A stretch of 44,645 nucleotides of DNA from an uncultured Candidatus Peregrinibacteria bacterium (GCA_937863435.1 CALMES010000151.1:1-44645), one strand, 5' to 3'. Shown: positions 24,134 to 32,567, counted from the stretch's first letter. Numbers and translations: made by a program. Notes: a model not told the origin generated them from the letters alone.

Positions 24134-26323
24134 ATGGCTGCCATTACCTCTGCTCAGACTGGGAACTGGTCATCTACCTCCACATGGACAGGGGGGGTTG
24201 TTCCGGGAAACGGCGACACGATCACTATCGCTGCCGGACATACCATAACAGTTGCAGACGGCGCGGGAACAGTGACAATTGGCCCATCGTATTTAGGCGT
24301 ACCGGCAGCGCCGTCATATTCAGGAAGTACGGCTGTGACCACAGTTCCGTGGTCCAGCGGCGGAGTCAATATTGCCATAGCTGTCATAGACAGCGGGGGG
24401 AAAGAATCCATGCTTTCAGCAAACCAGCAACAGTCATTCACGAGCGGTGTAAGCAAGCCGCGTCTTACTATGCCTTCCCTGCCATCGGGAGCAAGCTCTT
24501 TTTCGGTGTACATGGATAACGGATCCAATGGAACAAAGCGGTTGTATGCCTCTGGAGTAGCAGGCGGCGCTACCGTTGACCTGACCAGTGCCAACTGGAT
24601 CACGGGCACCAACGATTACAATACAGCAGCTGCAGCGCCTCAGCATGCCATTGCCATTACAATAGCCAACACCGGAAAACTTGTTGTCGGGGCATCATCG
24701 CCCTCCAGTCCGCCGACACTTGTTGTACGCGGCTGCATACTCAGCCAGCAAACAAACGGCTCGCGCACCGCTGGCTTTTATCCGCTTACTGTCAATCCTG
24801 GTGCCATACTGGAATTTGACTCAAGCCAGGCAAGCAGCCCGACCAGCCAGTCTTATGTCTTTGCCGCCAGCGGCTATAACCAATACAACAATTATCTGCT
24901 CTTCAATGGCTCTGCCAGCAACCGTGCAACCGTGCGCTCCAATGCAAGCGGAGGTTACGGACGCATCAGCATCAACGGCATGACAGGGAACATGCAAGTA
25001 ACGGCTCAGTATACAGATTTTATTCGCCTGGGAGACGCTACGTACCCCGCTATCGACGTTTCACTGAATGTGACCGGACATTCAACATCGATTACCTACT
25101 GCACTTTTACTTCCTGCGGAAGTTTTTCGATGTATGCAGGAGGAGCGATAACCTCCACAGGTACATTTATCTTTAATGACAATACATTTGCTTCGACGAC
25201 TGACACCCGATCACTTAGAGTGAGAGCCTCAAACAACCTTTCCAGTGGCACACGCGAAATAAAGCGTAATTATTTTGATGCAGCGGTAAACGACCCTTCT
25301 TTTGGCGGCTCTATCGGCGGAGTTACCGTTCAGTTCAATATTTTCGCTAGCGATATTTATATGGATACTGCACAGATGTATGCGGTTTTTTCGTATAATG
25401 TCGTTCGACGTATTCCGTCAAACTGGAATGCAATGGGTGTTGCGGGAGATATTGCAAATTGTTACTGGCTGATGGATGGGAATGTGTACAATCCGAAAGG
25501 ATTTGGCTTGCCCGATCGCGACACAGTCATTGACGGCGTCATCTTGCAATGCACAGGATCCTCCACAGCACAAGACGGTGACGGCATTATTGCAACCGCC
25601 TATTCAAGATACTACACCGTCAAACACTGTCTCGTGCTGCCCCGATCCGGCGACAGTGCCCAGTCTTCGTGCACATTGCTCACAACAACCGGAAATGCGA
25701 GAATTACAGACTGTCTGCACAATACCTTTATGGGCTCCCCAGCCTTTGAACATGGCGTACAGCTCAACGAAACACTTGAATCCGCTATCGGCTCTTTGCC
25801 GCTGTATCGCGACAATGTCTACTGGGATACCTCAGCACGCGGCAATCATTTCAATACCGCAACATCGGGCAAAAACCCGCCGAATGACAATATCATCACT
25901 CCGACAGGCGTGACCAATAATTGCGCTTACAATGCTTCAACCTACAGCAATGTGGGCAAAACATCACATGGAACGTATTATGGCGCACCTACGACAGGCA
26001 GTACGCCGGGCACAGGCGACGTGAATGTTAATCCCGGATTTGTGGATTCCACTCGAAATTTTGAAGGTTTTGCCACAACATTCAGCGACACGGCATCTGT
26101 CACCAATACTCTCATCCGGCTGAAAGAAGACCCAGCCAACCGCATCCCCGCACTTCTCACATGGGTACGTGCCGGATTCTCACCCACAAATTCTCTTGTC
26201 CGAAATGCCGCCCACGACACAGGTGTTATCGGTGCATGCAACTACGCAAAATCCACCCGCTCACTCACGAAGCTGACGGCTTTGCGCAGCACTATCAGCA
26301 CACGATACAGCGTCAGTGTGTGA
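24134..26323 (+). CDS. Large repetitive beta-helix-like surface or tail protein
   Basis: A 729-residue protein. It opens with SAQTGNWSSTSTWTGGVVPG and GDTITIAAGHTITVADGAGT, a motif at the start of many beta-helix surface proteins. After an Ig-like/fibronectin-like stretch (about 50-155), residues about 170-600 alternate short strands and Asn/Gly/Ser turns (for example FIFNDNTFAS and REIKRNYFDAA) as in right-handed parallel beta-helices of tailspikes and pectate-lyase-like enzymes. No catalytic residues can be assigned. No signal peptide. It closes the tail-like trio. Confidence 0.65.
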   Translation: MAAITSAQTGNWSSTSTWTGGVVPGNGDTITIAAGHTITVADGAGTVTIGPSYLGVPAAPSYSGSTAVTTVPWSSGGVNIAIAVIDSGGKESMLSANQQQSFTSGVSKPRLTMPSLPSGASSFSVYMDNGSNGTKRLYASGVAGGATVDLTSANWITGTNDYNTAAAAPQHAIAITIANTGKLVVGASSPSSPPTLVVRGCILSQQTNGSRTAGFYPLTVNPGAILEFDSSQASSPTSQSYVFAASGYNQYNNYLLFNGSASNRATVRSNASGGYGRISINGMTGNMQVTAQYTDFIRLGDATYPAIDVSLNVTGHSTSITYCTFTSCGSFSMYAGGAITSTGTFIFNDNTFASTTDTRSLRVRASNNLSSGTREIKRNYFDAAVNDPSFGGSIGGVTVQFNIFASDIYMDTAQMYAVFSYNVVRRIPSNWNAMGVAGDIANCYWLMDGNVYNPKGFGLPDRDTVIDGVILQCTGSSTAQDGDGIIATAYSRYYTVKHCLVLPRSGDSAQSSCTLLTTTGNARITDCLHNTFMGSPAFEHGVQLNETLESAIGSLPLYRDNVYWDTSARGNHFNTATSGKNPPNDNIITPTGVTNNCAYNASTYSNVGKTSHGTYYGAPTTGSTPGTGDVNVNPGFVDSTRNFEGFATTFSDTASVTNTLIRLKEDPANRIPALLTWVRAGFSPTNSLVRNAAHDTGVIGACNYAKSTRSLTKLTALRSTISTRYSVSV

Positions 26324-26431
26324 GAAGCGTCCCCGTCGGTCAGTTACGAATATTCACTGCATTTTTCTTCGCTTATTGATTTGTAAGGACTATTGTCTTT
26401 CATATTGATTATTCCTTTCACCTCTTCTCGT

Positions 26432-27019
26432 ATGGACACTCTCAGAATCGCCGTCATTATCGGCAGCACGCGCCCCGCTCGTTTTGGCGACAAGCCGGCA
26501 AAATGGATAGCGGCCGAAGCCAAGAAATTGGAAAGTGTGGAAGTAGAGTTACTGGATCTTGTGGATTATCCCATGCCGTTTTTTGAGGAACCGATGGGAC
26601 CGTCTCAGTTGGGGAAAAAATACTCCAATGATGTGGTGAAGAAGTGGTCGGCCAAGATCGATGCAGCCGATGCATTCATTATCGTGACACCCGAATACAA
26701 TCACAGCACCTCCGGTGTTTTGAAGAATGCTCTCGACCATCTGTTTCCGGAGTGGAACAACAAGCCTGTCGGTTTTGTGAGCTATGGCGGAGTGGGGGGC
26801 GCCCGCGCGGTTGAGCATTTGCGCCAGATTTCGGTAGAACTGGAAATGGCACCTATCCGCAATGCGGTGCACATTCAAGGCAGCATTCTGTTTCCGATCA
26901 TTATGGGGAAAGCTCAGTGGAATACTGAGACAGAAGCGCATTTGAAAGACAACGCCGATAAAATGCTCAGCCAGCTTCTATGGTGGGCAAAGGCACTGAA
27001 GGCGGCACGCATGAAATAG
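26432..27019 (+). CDS. NADPH-dependent FMN reductase
   Basis: A 195-residue flavodoxin-fold reductase (NADPH-dependent FMN/quinone reductase family). It has the FMN phosphate loop GSTRPARFGDKPAKW near the start, TPEYNHSTSGVLKNALDHL and SYGGVGGARAVEHLR. It reduces flavin or quinones with NADPH in the cytosol. ATG at 26432 is preferred over 26393; its leader is TTCACCTCTTCTCGT directly before ATG. The 108-nt gap before it shows no clear terminator for the tail-like trio. Confidence 0.92.
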   Translation: MDTLRIAVIIGSTRPARFGDKPAKWIAAEAKKLESVEVELLDLVDYPMPFFEEPMGPSQLGKKYSNDVVKKWSAKIDAADAFIIVTPEYNHSTSGVLKNALDHLFPEWNNKPVGFVSYGGVGGARAVEHLRQISVELEMAPIRNAVHIQGSILFPIIMGKAQWNTETEAHLKDNADKMLSQLLWWAKALKAARMK

Positions 27020-27066
27020 TATGCGCTGCCAGACTCATTTTTTTCTGCCTGTTGATTGTTTCAAAG

Positions 27067-27109
27067 TGCTCTCTAGAGCATTGACAAAATTTCTTCCTTT
27101 GCGTATTAC
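27067..27109 (+). promoter_or_regulatory. Consensus promoter with adjoining palindrome (candidate RNA gene)
   Basis: TTGACA (27081-27086), a 17-nt spacer, TATTAC (27104-27109). The 14-bp palindrome TGCTCT-CT-AGAGCA (27067-27080) abuts the -35. No credible ORF start follows within 400 nt, so the promoter points to a noncoding transcript starting near 27116. Confidence 0.65.
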
Positions 27110-27115
27110 ACCCTG

Positions 27116-27557
27116 CTGAAAAGGACCTGCTCTTTTTCACCATCGATGACAATGCGGATTCAGCAGTGTGCGGAGAATGTCTCTTCAGGCTGCTGAATCC
27201 GTCTGACTTGGCCATACCAAGGGCGGAAGAGGCCGCTTTTACGTGGAGACTCATGATGTGGTCTCACGTGGTTATGTGCTATAAGCACTACCGACGAGAC
27301 TGCCTGGCTTTCTTGAGCTTTTGCAGCTGCATGTCATTCCAGTTCCGCAGGATGACACCGCACGCGCAAGGATGCTACCTCTGCTTGCTGGTTCTGTTTT
27401 TTGTCAGCATCGCCTCGCTTGAGATCAGCTGGCGCAGACACGGCGACATGCATCAGGAGCGGACCAGGCGGCCGCTTCATGATTGAAACGCCGGCGTCAT
27501 CGAAACCAGCCGCGCTTTGGTGCGGCACCCCACCCTCTCACACCGAGAGGGTTTTTT
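27116..27557 (+). ncRNA. Candidate ~440-nt structured noncoding RNA (or long riboswitch-like leader)
   Basis: Between a consensus promoter and an intrinsic terminator the sequence is packed with helices. Stem 1: CGGATTCAGCAG (27155-27166) with CTGCTGAATCCG (27190-27201), 12 perfect pairs, with a GAGA/TCTC mini-stem in its loop. Stem 2: CTTGG/CCAAG (27207-27221). Stem 3: GCGG/CCGC (27223-27236). Stem 4: ACGTGGAGAC/GTCTCACGT (27241-27269, one bulge). Stem 5: GTGCT/AGCAC (27276-27288). Stem 6: TGTCAT..CC/GG..ATGACA (27332-27357). Stem 7: GATGCT/AGCATC (27371-27411). TCGATGAC (27143-27150) and GTCATCGA (27496-27503) are exact complements and could close the whole domain. Motifs of tmRNA, RNase P, SRP and 6S RNA are absent. 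Because the terminator ends 9 nt before the next ATG, a cis-acting attenuator is an alternative. Confidence 0.55.
27533..27557 (+). terminator. Intrinsic terminator
   Basis: CCCTCTC-acac-CGAGAGGG hairpin followed by six T (27552-27557). It lies immediately before the start of the next gene, so it ends the candidate RNA or attenuates that gene. Confidence 0.8.
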
Positions 27558-27565
27558 ACTGTAGA

Positions 27566-28003
27566 ATGAGGACTATGGCCATGTTCGTGCATCTGACACT
27601 GGAGAAAAATACTGCTCGCATCAAGCGAGGCGGGATTGCGAAAGCCGCAACGGGCATAGAGGAGGTAAAAGGAGTGTATGCCATGCCGCTTACTGCCGAC
27701 TTTAACGCCAGCTTCCAATGGACGAGGGAGCTGAAACGAGGCAAAAACGGAAAGATTGTGGCTGTGCAGTTTCGCATTCCAGATGATGAGCTGGTCCTCT
27801 TCGGCCACTATCATCACCGCCACGATGCCATGAAAAGCGCCGAGGCTGTCGGCCTGTTCATGAAACTGCCGGACGCTCGCGGCTACGAAGTGATTATCCC
27901 CCGCCGTATCGCGGCAGACGAAATTCACAGTATCAGGCCCGTGCCACAGACAACCGGCTGGCGATACTTTCCCGGATCAAACGGAACGAAGCCGCAATTA
28001 TAA
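27566..28003 (+). CDS. Conserved protein of unknown function, possible ART-like fold
   Basis: A 145-residue soluble protein. I do not recognise a named family. MFVHLTLEKNTARIKRGGI followed by GVYAMP resembles the opening HxT...GI...GVY pattern of some ADP-ribosyltransferase-like folds, and FGHYHHRHDAMKSAEA, RGYEVIIPRRI and TTGWRYFPG look like conserved blocks. The ART link is only a resemblance. In-frame ATGs at 27566, 27575 and 27581 are all possible. A terminator hairpin ends 9 nt upstream, so its expression may depend on read-through from the structured leader. Confidence 0.65.
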   Translation: MRTMAMFVHLTLEKNTARIKRGGIAKAATGIEEVKGVYAMPLTADFNASFQWTRELKRGKNGKIVAVQFRIPDDELVLFGHYHHRHDAMKSAEAVGLFMKLPDARGYEVIIPRRIAADEIHSIRPVPQTTGWRYFPGSNGTKPQL

Positions 28004-28010
28004 GACGCAC

Positions 28011-28057
28011 AAAAAAGCCGCCGCTCCCCTGCGGTTTGCAGGGGCACTTGCGGCGGC
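28011..28057 (-). terminator. Intrinsic terminator of the 79-aa gene
   Basis: GCCGCCGC (28017-28024) pairs with GCGGCGGC (28050-28057), with an inner CCCCTGC/GCAGGGG stem. On the minus strand the hairpin is followed by TTTTTT (28016-28011). It lies directly after the 79-aa gene. Confidence 0.85.
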
Positions 28058-28069
28058 GGATACCAGTTT

Positions 28070-28309
28070 TCAGGCCTCGAAGAGCTGGCCGAGCTCATCA
28101 GCGGTAAGGTCTGGCGGATTGTCATTGTAGGCAGCGGTGAAGAACGGATCATGGACCCGATACGTTCGAACGCCTCCTTCGTCGTTAATTGCGCCGTTTG
28201 CAACGCACAGCTCAATAACATCTGAAGGCTCAAGTGTAGCGTAGTCCAGAGGACTGATTTCGACAACGGCAACCTCAGATCCATCGACGATCCTCTTTTC
28301 GACCTGCAT
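28070..28309 (-). CDS. Small acidic protein of unknown function
   Basis: A 79-residue acidic protein (SPLDYATLEPSDVIEL, NDNPPDLTADELGQL) with no membrane segment and no recognised family. It is one of the few genes here with a strong Shine-Dalgarno: GGAGGGAG lies about 4 nt before the ATG. With a strong intrinsic terminator just downstream, this is a compact, well-expressed single gene. A role cannot be given. Confidence 0.72.
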   Translation of the reverse strand: MQVEKRIVDGSEVAVVEISPLDYATLEPSDVIELCVANGAINDEGGVRTYRVHDPFFTAAYNDNPPDLTADELGQLFEA

Positions 28310-28445
28310 CGAACTCCCTCCGATGAACTGTGAAAGAGCGTCAACTGGTTTTATTATTATGCATCGAAAAAATTTTGTGTCAAAAACAATATATTTCGTT
28401 CGGTATTAATCCCATCAGAAAGCCAAAATCTGATGAATCGAATTC

Positions 28446-29903
28446 TTACACTCCATGCACCACGTGTGCGCCCATATCCGTGTTCTTGGAAATCTTGATC
28501 ATGGTTGCCCCAAGGATACCAGCGATAATTGCCGAACACGCACCGACAAGGAACGCGGTGTGATACCCGCCGTTTAAAGCAATCAACTCGCCTGATCCGG
28601 CAGCAACCATACTGGTATAACGGGCTGCGGCGAGGCTTGCCAGAACCGCAAGACCGAGTGCTCCACCCATCATGAACGCAGTATTCACGATGCCGGAAGC
28701 AAGACCGGATTCGTGCGCCGGCACATCGCTCATGGCTGCAAGTAGCATGGGGTTAAACGCGATGCCGCCACCAATGCCGAGCAAGACCATTCCCGGCAAA
28801 ACGTCCATAAGGAAATGTCCATCGATCGGCGAACGAGCAAACCAGGCAAGACCGCAGCCGGCAATAAGCAAGCCGACGCCAAGTGGCTTTCGGATACCGA
28901 ATTTCATGACGATTTTGGCAGAGAGTCCAAGTGAGAAGGTCGCCATAATCAGGTTGGCAGGCAGGAAGGACAAACCGACTTGTAGTGGCGAGTAGCCAAG
29001 AACCAATTGAAGATAGAGTGCCGAAATGAAGAACCACGCAAACATGGATGCGGCCCACAGTACGCCGACAATATTGGCGACGACAACGTTGCGCAGACGG
29101 AATAATTTGAGCGGAACGAGCGGTGAACGAATAGAACTTTCAATCCATAGAAATATGCCCATCAGCACAACCGAGAGTGCCAGAAGACCGAGTGTGAGCC
29201 CAGAGAGCCAGCCATTCTGATTGCCGTTAACAATGGCATAGACCGCCAGCATCATGGATGCCGTGACGGTAATTGCTCCGCCAAAATCCAAGTGTCCCGG
29301 CGCTTTTACGTGTGCCTTTGGCAACAAGATGATCGACAAAATAACAACGAGTACGCCGACTGGAATATTGACGAGGAAAATCCAGTGCCAGTTCAGAGAA
29401 CCGGTAAGAAGGCCGCCAAGCAGCACGCCAATGCTTCCGCCGCCAGCCGAGACAAAGCCATAGACACCCATCGCTTTGGCGCGTTCAGCTGGATCCGTAA
29501 ACAAATTCATGGTGAGTGAGAGTGCGACTGCCGAGACGATCGCACCGCCAAGACCTTGCACGCCACGGGCGACGATGAGCATCCATTGCGCAGTCGCAAG
29601 TCCGCACAAAAGAGACGCAGCGGTAAAAGAGACAATGCCGATCAAAAATAATCTGCGATGACCAAACAGATCACCAAGCCTGCCACCAAGGAGCAGGAAG
29701 CCGCCGAATGTCAGCAGGTATGCATTCACCACCCACGCAAGCGACGAGTCCGAAAACCCAAGATCTGTCTGAATGGAAGGCAACGCGACGTTCACGATGG
29801 TTGTATCGAGCACGATCATGAGTGAACCGAGACAGAGCACCATCAACGCCAGCCAGCGGCCGTCGCGAGAAGCGGATTTCTGGGGATGAGAATGTTTCGG
29901 CAT
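28446..29903 (-). CDS. MFS drug exporter, DHA2 (EmrB/QacA-like, 14 helices)
   Basis: A 485-residue polytopic protein of about 14 helices. It carries LDTTIVNVALPSIQ in helix 1 (motif D1 of DHA2), GRLGDLFGHRRLFLIG (motif A) and GVQGLGGAIVSAVALSL (motif C, the antiporter motif). Such proteins export drugs or lipophilic compounds using the proton gradient. A basic N-terminus (MPKHSHPQKSASRDGR) precedes helix 1. It is a single gene with an extended -10 promoter. No adjacent membrane-fusion partner (EmrA type), as expected for a single-membrane envelope. Confidence 0.93.
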   Translation of the reverse strand: MPKHSHPQKSASRDGRWLALMVLCLGSLMIVLDTTIVNVALPSIQTDLGFSDSSLAWVVNAYLLTFGGFLLLGGRLGDLFGHRRLFLIGIVSFTAASLLCGLATAQWMLIVARGVQGLGGAIVSAVALSLTMNLFTDPAERAKAMGVYGFVSAGGGSIGVLLGGLLTGSLNWHWIFLVNIPVGVLVVILSIILLPKAHVKAPGHLDFGGAITVTASMMLAVYAIVNGNQNGWLSGLTLGLLALSVVLMGIFLWIESSIRSPLVPLKLFRLRNVVVANIVGVLWAASMFAWFFISALYLQLVLGYSPLQVGLSFLPANLIMATFSLGLSAKIVMKFGIRKPLGVGLLIAGCGLAWFARSPIDGHFLMDVLPGMVLLGIGGGIAFNPMLLAAMSDVPAHESGLASGIVNTAFMMGGALGLAVLASLAAARYTSMVAAGSGELIALNGGYHTAFLVGACSAIIAGILGATMIKISKNTDMGAHVVHGV

Positions 29904-29932
29904 GAGTCTGGTAGAGGAAAAAATGAGTGATG

Positions 29933-29941
29933 AGTATAGCA
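29933..29941 (-). promoter_or_regulatory. Extended -10 promoter of the MFS gene
   Basis: TGCTATACT on the minus strand (-10 TATACT at 29938-29933) gives a leader of about 23 nt, pyrimidine-rich (TTTTTTCCTCT). The same TGCTATACT occurs before the gene at 43122. Confidence 0.55.
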
Positions 29942-30003
29942 GAGAAAATCCGTACGTGGGAGCGACTTATCCCTCTCTTTAAAGAATGAATTGATGATTC
30001 GAT

Positions 30004-30447
30004 CTATTTTGTTGCAAGCTCTGCCTCCAGTTTATCCAGATTCTCCTCATTTCCAGGAATGACAAATGATTTAACCTTCTCGCATTCTTCGACGGTATCG
30101 TGCACCATCTGCCAGATAATTTTTGTGCTGTCGCCGATAGCCTCGAATGTGACAATAGCGCGGAACGGATGCATCGGTTTTTGATGGTCAAACACGATAC
30201 GCTCAGGTTTTTGCAGCTCCACAAAGACACTCTCGTTCTCGAACTGAAGATCATTCGGTCCATGCATGGTAAAGCGCCATAGGCCGCCAGCAACAGGATT
30301 GAACTCGTGGAAGGTATTGGTAAATCCTTTCGGCCCCCACCAGCGCGCGAGCTTCTCGCCCGTTGTCCACGCCTGCCACACTTTCTCGCGCGGCGCATGG
30401 ATGATACGAGTGGTAACAATTGTCCGTGATGATGGATCGGCTGTCAT
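30004..30447 (-). CDS. SRPBCC/AHSA1-type protein, copy 5 of the array
   Basis: A 147-residue START-like (AHSA1) domain protein, last of five tandem paralogues. Diagnostic features are the N-terminal IIHAPREKVWQAWTTGEKLARWWGPKGF and the long C-terminal helix NEENLDKLEAELA. The fold has a hydrophobic cavity for a small ligand; no ligand is known for this clade. It is separated by 71 nt from copy 4. Confidence 0.9.
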   Translation of the reverse strand: MTADPSSRTIVTTRIIHAPREKVWQAWTTGEKLARWWGPKGFTNTFHEFNPVAGGLWRFTMHGPNDLQFENESVFVELQKPERIVFDHQKPMHPFRAIVTFEAIGDSTKIIWQMVHDTVEECEKVKSFVIPGNEENLDKLEAELATK

Positions 30448-30518
30448 AAACGATGAGGAGAAATAATTTGTATCCGCAGCGCAGGTTCCGCAACCTCGCC
30501 TACGAATGCTCTCTATTC

Positions 30519-31052
30519 TTACTTCGACGCTTCGGCCAGGCGCTTGATATCGGCCAATCCTTTCTCAAACTGTCCGCCGATCATCTTGTCCATATTCATG
30601 AACAGACCAAATACTTTGCCCATGAAGCTGTTGCAGCCATACATTGCCTGCGTGACGATGACATTATTTCCTTCCTGCTTGAACGTGAATTCCGTCGTGT
30701 TGTGACCAGGCATCGGCTTTAGGAACACCAGATCAATTTTGATGAGTTCATTGGGTTTGCTCTCGAGAATTTCCATGTGACCGGAACCGACATTCTTGTT
30801 GCCTTCCCACGCATACTTGGCACCAACACCCGACTGTGCACCTGTAATGGTTCGCTTGGTATTCGGGTCGACTTTCTCCCATGGCGACCACGCTTCCCAC
30901 TTGTGAAAATCGTTCACGAGGGCAAACGCAGCGGCGGCCGGAGCATTGATAGTAATAGAGCGTTCGTAGCGAAACGTTGGTTTGCGCAGAGCAATAACGA
31001 CGAGAAGAATGACGATGATCGCGACAACAGCAATGAGGACAGGAACAAACAT
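30519..31052 (-). CDS. Membrane-anchored SRPBCC (polyketide cyclase-like), copy 4
   Basis: A 177-residue protein. Residues 1-24 are one strong membrane helix (VLIAVVAIIVILLVVIAL); the rest is an SRPBCC domain starting YERSITINAPAAAAFALVND, then WEAWSPWEKVDPN, typical of the polyketide cyclase/dehydrase-like branch. It is the only anchored member of the array, so it probably acts at the membrane. The leader is pyrimidine-rich (TTTTTCCTTCTCCC before ATG). Confidence 0.9.
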   Translation of the reverse strand: MFVPVLIAVVAIIVILLVVIALRKPTFRYERSITINAPAAAAFALVNDFHKWEAWSPWEKVDPNTKRTITGAQSGVGAKYAWEGNKNVGSGHMEILESKPNELIKIDLVFLKPMPGHNTTEFTFKQEGNNVIVTQAMYGCNSFMGKVFGLFMNMDKMIGGQFEKGLADIKRLAEASK

Positions 31053-31093
31053 GGGAGAAGGAAAAAGAATAATTGAGTGCTAGCGTAGAGCAA

Positions 31094-31552
31094 TTAGTTC
31101 GCTGTCAAAAGAGTAGCTAGCTTGTCGAACGATCCGCTCCAGCCCTCTTTCTGACCTTCGAGTGCCATATGCGCCGGGCCGATATCGGCGAGCACATCGG
31201 CCTTCATGGTGATTTTGGTTTGACCATCGATCTCTTCGAAGGTGACGGTATTGCGAACCTCCAATTGCGGTTTGCCGTTTTCATCTTCCAGTGCACCTGA
31301 TCGAAAGACTAATTTGCTTGGCGGATCAATCTCTTCATACGTCGCACTCATCGGGTAACGATTGCCTTGCGGATCTTGCATCTCGATACGCATTTTTCCG
31401 CCCACGCGAAGATCCACTTCGCAGACCGGATTGGTGAACATGGCGGGACCAAACCATTTGGCTAGTTCGACCGGGTTTGTCCATGCTTTCCAGACGATTG
31501 AGCGGGGTACCGCGAACATGCGAGTGAGAACGAGATCTTTCGGGTGAGTCAT
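31094..31552 (-). CDS. SRPBCC/AHSA1-type protein, copy 3
   Basis: A 152-residue soluble AHSA1-type START-like protein: LTRMFAVPRSIVWKAWTNPV, KWFGPAMFTNPVCEVDLRVG, then the C-terminal helix GWSGSFDKLATLL. It lies 60 nt from copy 2 and 41 nt from copy 4. Function beyond small-ligand binding is unknown. Confidence 0.9.
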   Translation of the reverse strand: MTHPKDLVLTRMFAVPRSIVWKAWTNPVELAKWFGPAMFTNPVCEVDLRVGGKMRIEMQDPQGNRYPMSATYEEIDPPSKLVFRSGALEDENGKPQLEVRNTVTFEEIDGQTKITMKADVLADIGPAHMALEGQKEGWSGSFDKLATLLTAN

Positions 31553-31612
31553 TGTTAGATGAGTAAATAAATAATACGAGTTTTATCTTTTTAATAAGGC
31601 TATTTCATTGAA

Positions 31613-32095
31613 CTACTTTTGTATAATTTCTCCCATTTTGTCGAACATCTCATTCCAGCCGTCACCGGTCATATCCTTCATTTTTCCGGCTGGCATGCCG
31701 CTATGCGTGAGGGTCATTTTGGTCCCCTGTCCATCATCCTCAAAAACAACTGTGACGATCAAATCTTTTGGGAAATCAGCTGGCATTCCATAGGTATCGG
31801 CCGATACGATATTGCCGTCTTTATCCGCAAAATTATCGGCATAGACCAGCTTTTCCATTGGCACTACTTCTTTGAACGTGCCTGTGCCCCATACTTCTTT
31901 TCCATCCGGCATTCTCATGCAAAACAGAAGCTTGCCCCCGACTTTCACATCGATAGTAACAGAGGGAGTGGTGCAATCTTTCGGCGACCACCATTTCTTT
32001 AGCTGCTCAGGGTCCGTCCACGCTTTCCACACAGCCGCGCGCGGAGCGTCGAAGTGGCGAACGACGACGAGATCTTGAGATGCGCTATCAGTCAT
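31613..32095 (-). CDS. SRPBCC/AHSA1-type protein, copy 2
   Basis: A 160-residue soluble AHSA1-type protein: VVRHFDAPRAAVWKAWTDPEQ, KKWWSPKDCTTPSVTIDVKV, and the final helix GWNEMFDKMGEII. The in-frame extension to 32182 overlaps the end of copy 1 and is not family-like, so ATG at 32095 is used (32101 is also possible). It lies 25 nt after copy 1. Confidence 0.88.
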   Translation of the reverse strand: MTDSASQDLVVVRHFDAPRAAVWKAWTDPEQLKKWWSPKDCTTPSVTIDVKVGGKLLFCMRMPDGKEVWGTGTFKEVVPMEKLVYADNFADKDGNIVSADTYGMPADFPKDLIVTVVFEDDGQGTKMTLTHSGMPAGKMKDMTGDGWNEMFDKMGEIIQK

Positions 32096-32120
32096 AAACA
32101 TGAGAGAAATAAATAGAGAA

Positions 32121-32567
32121 TTAGTGCGAGAGTTGAAGGCTGAGCTTGTCGAAGCACTCACTCCAACCGCCTTCGTGACCATCGCGTGAGCCTTTGGATG
32201 TAAACCCTGTCTGCGTGAAGATCATTTCTGTCTTTGCACCCTGATCGATCAATTCTACGGTCACGAGTGTTTCATCATCGTGGCCGCCGTCATCTTCCTG
32301 CTCCCAGGCATGCGTAAACACGAGCTTCTTCGGCTCATCGATCTCTTTGTAGACGCCGACAACGGTTCCTTCGAACTGCGCGGACTTCATGGTGCTGCGG
32401 AATTTTCCGCCGACTTTCAGCTCGCCTTCGCTGAAGATAATTTCAAATCCATTCGGACATGACCACTTCCGTAGCATGGTGTCGTCGGTCCATGCCTTCC
32501 ACACGAGTGCGCGTGGAGCATTGAATGTCCGCGTGATGGTGAGTGAGAGTGGTTTACTTTTTGGCAT
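32121..32567 (-). CDS. SRPBCC/AHSA1-type protein, copy 1
   Basis: A 148-residue soluble AHSA1-type protein: ITRTFNAPRALVWKAWTDDT, KWSCPNGFEIIFSEGELKVG and the final GWSECFDKLSLQLSH. Its start overlaps the arsR 3' end by 14 nt, so regulator and SRPBCC are translationally coupled, a common ArsR-AHSA1 pairing. Near the 3' end TGCTTCGACAAGCTCAGC resembles the dispersed CTTCGA repeat, but the encoded FDKL is a normal family feature. Confidence 0.9.
   Translation of the reverse strand: MPKSKPLSLTITRTFNAPRALVWKAWTDDTMLRKWSCPNGFEIIFSEGELKVGGKFRSTMKSAQFEGTVVGVYKEIDEPKKLVFTHAWEQEDDGGHDDETLVTVELIDQGAKTEMIFTQTGFTSKGSRDGHEGGWSECFDKLSLQLSH

Noticed and set aside
27166-27486. 106-codon plus-strand ORF in the candidate RNA region
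   Set aside because: Its start lies in the 12-bp stem, composition is Cys/Trp/Met-rich and unlike the neighbours, and it has no ribosome-binding site; the region is better explained as structured RNA.
27001-27565. tmRNA, RNase P RNA or tRNA in the 27020-27565 gap
   Set aside because: No CCA end, T-loop GTTCGA, tag ORF, or RNase P core sequences (GAGGAAAGTCC, ACAGAA) could be found.
32125-32150. CTTCGACAAGCTCAGC in SRPBCC copy 1 as a repeat insertion
   Set aside because: The encoded CFDKLS is a normal family feature (FDKL, FDKM in the sister copies), so the similarity to the dispersed repeat is probably chance.
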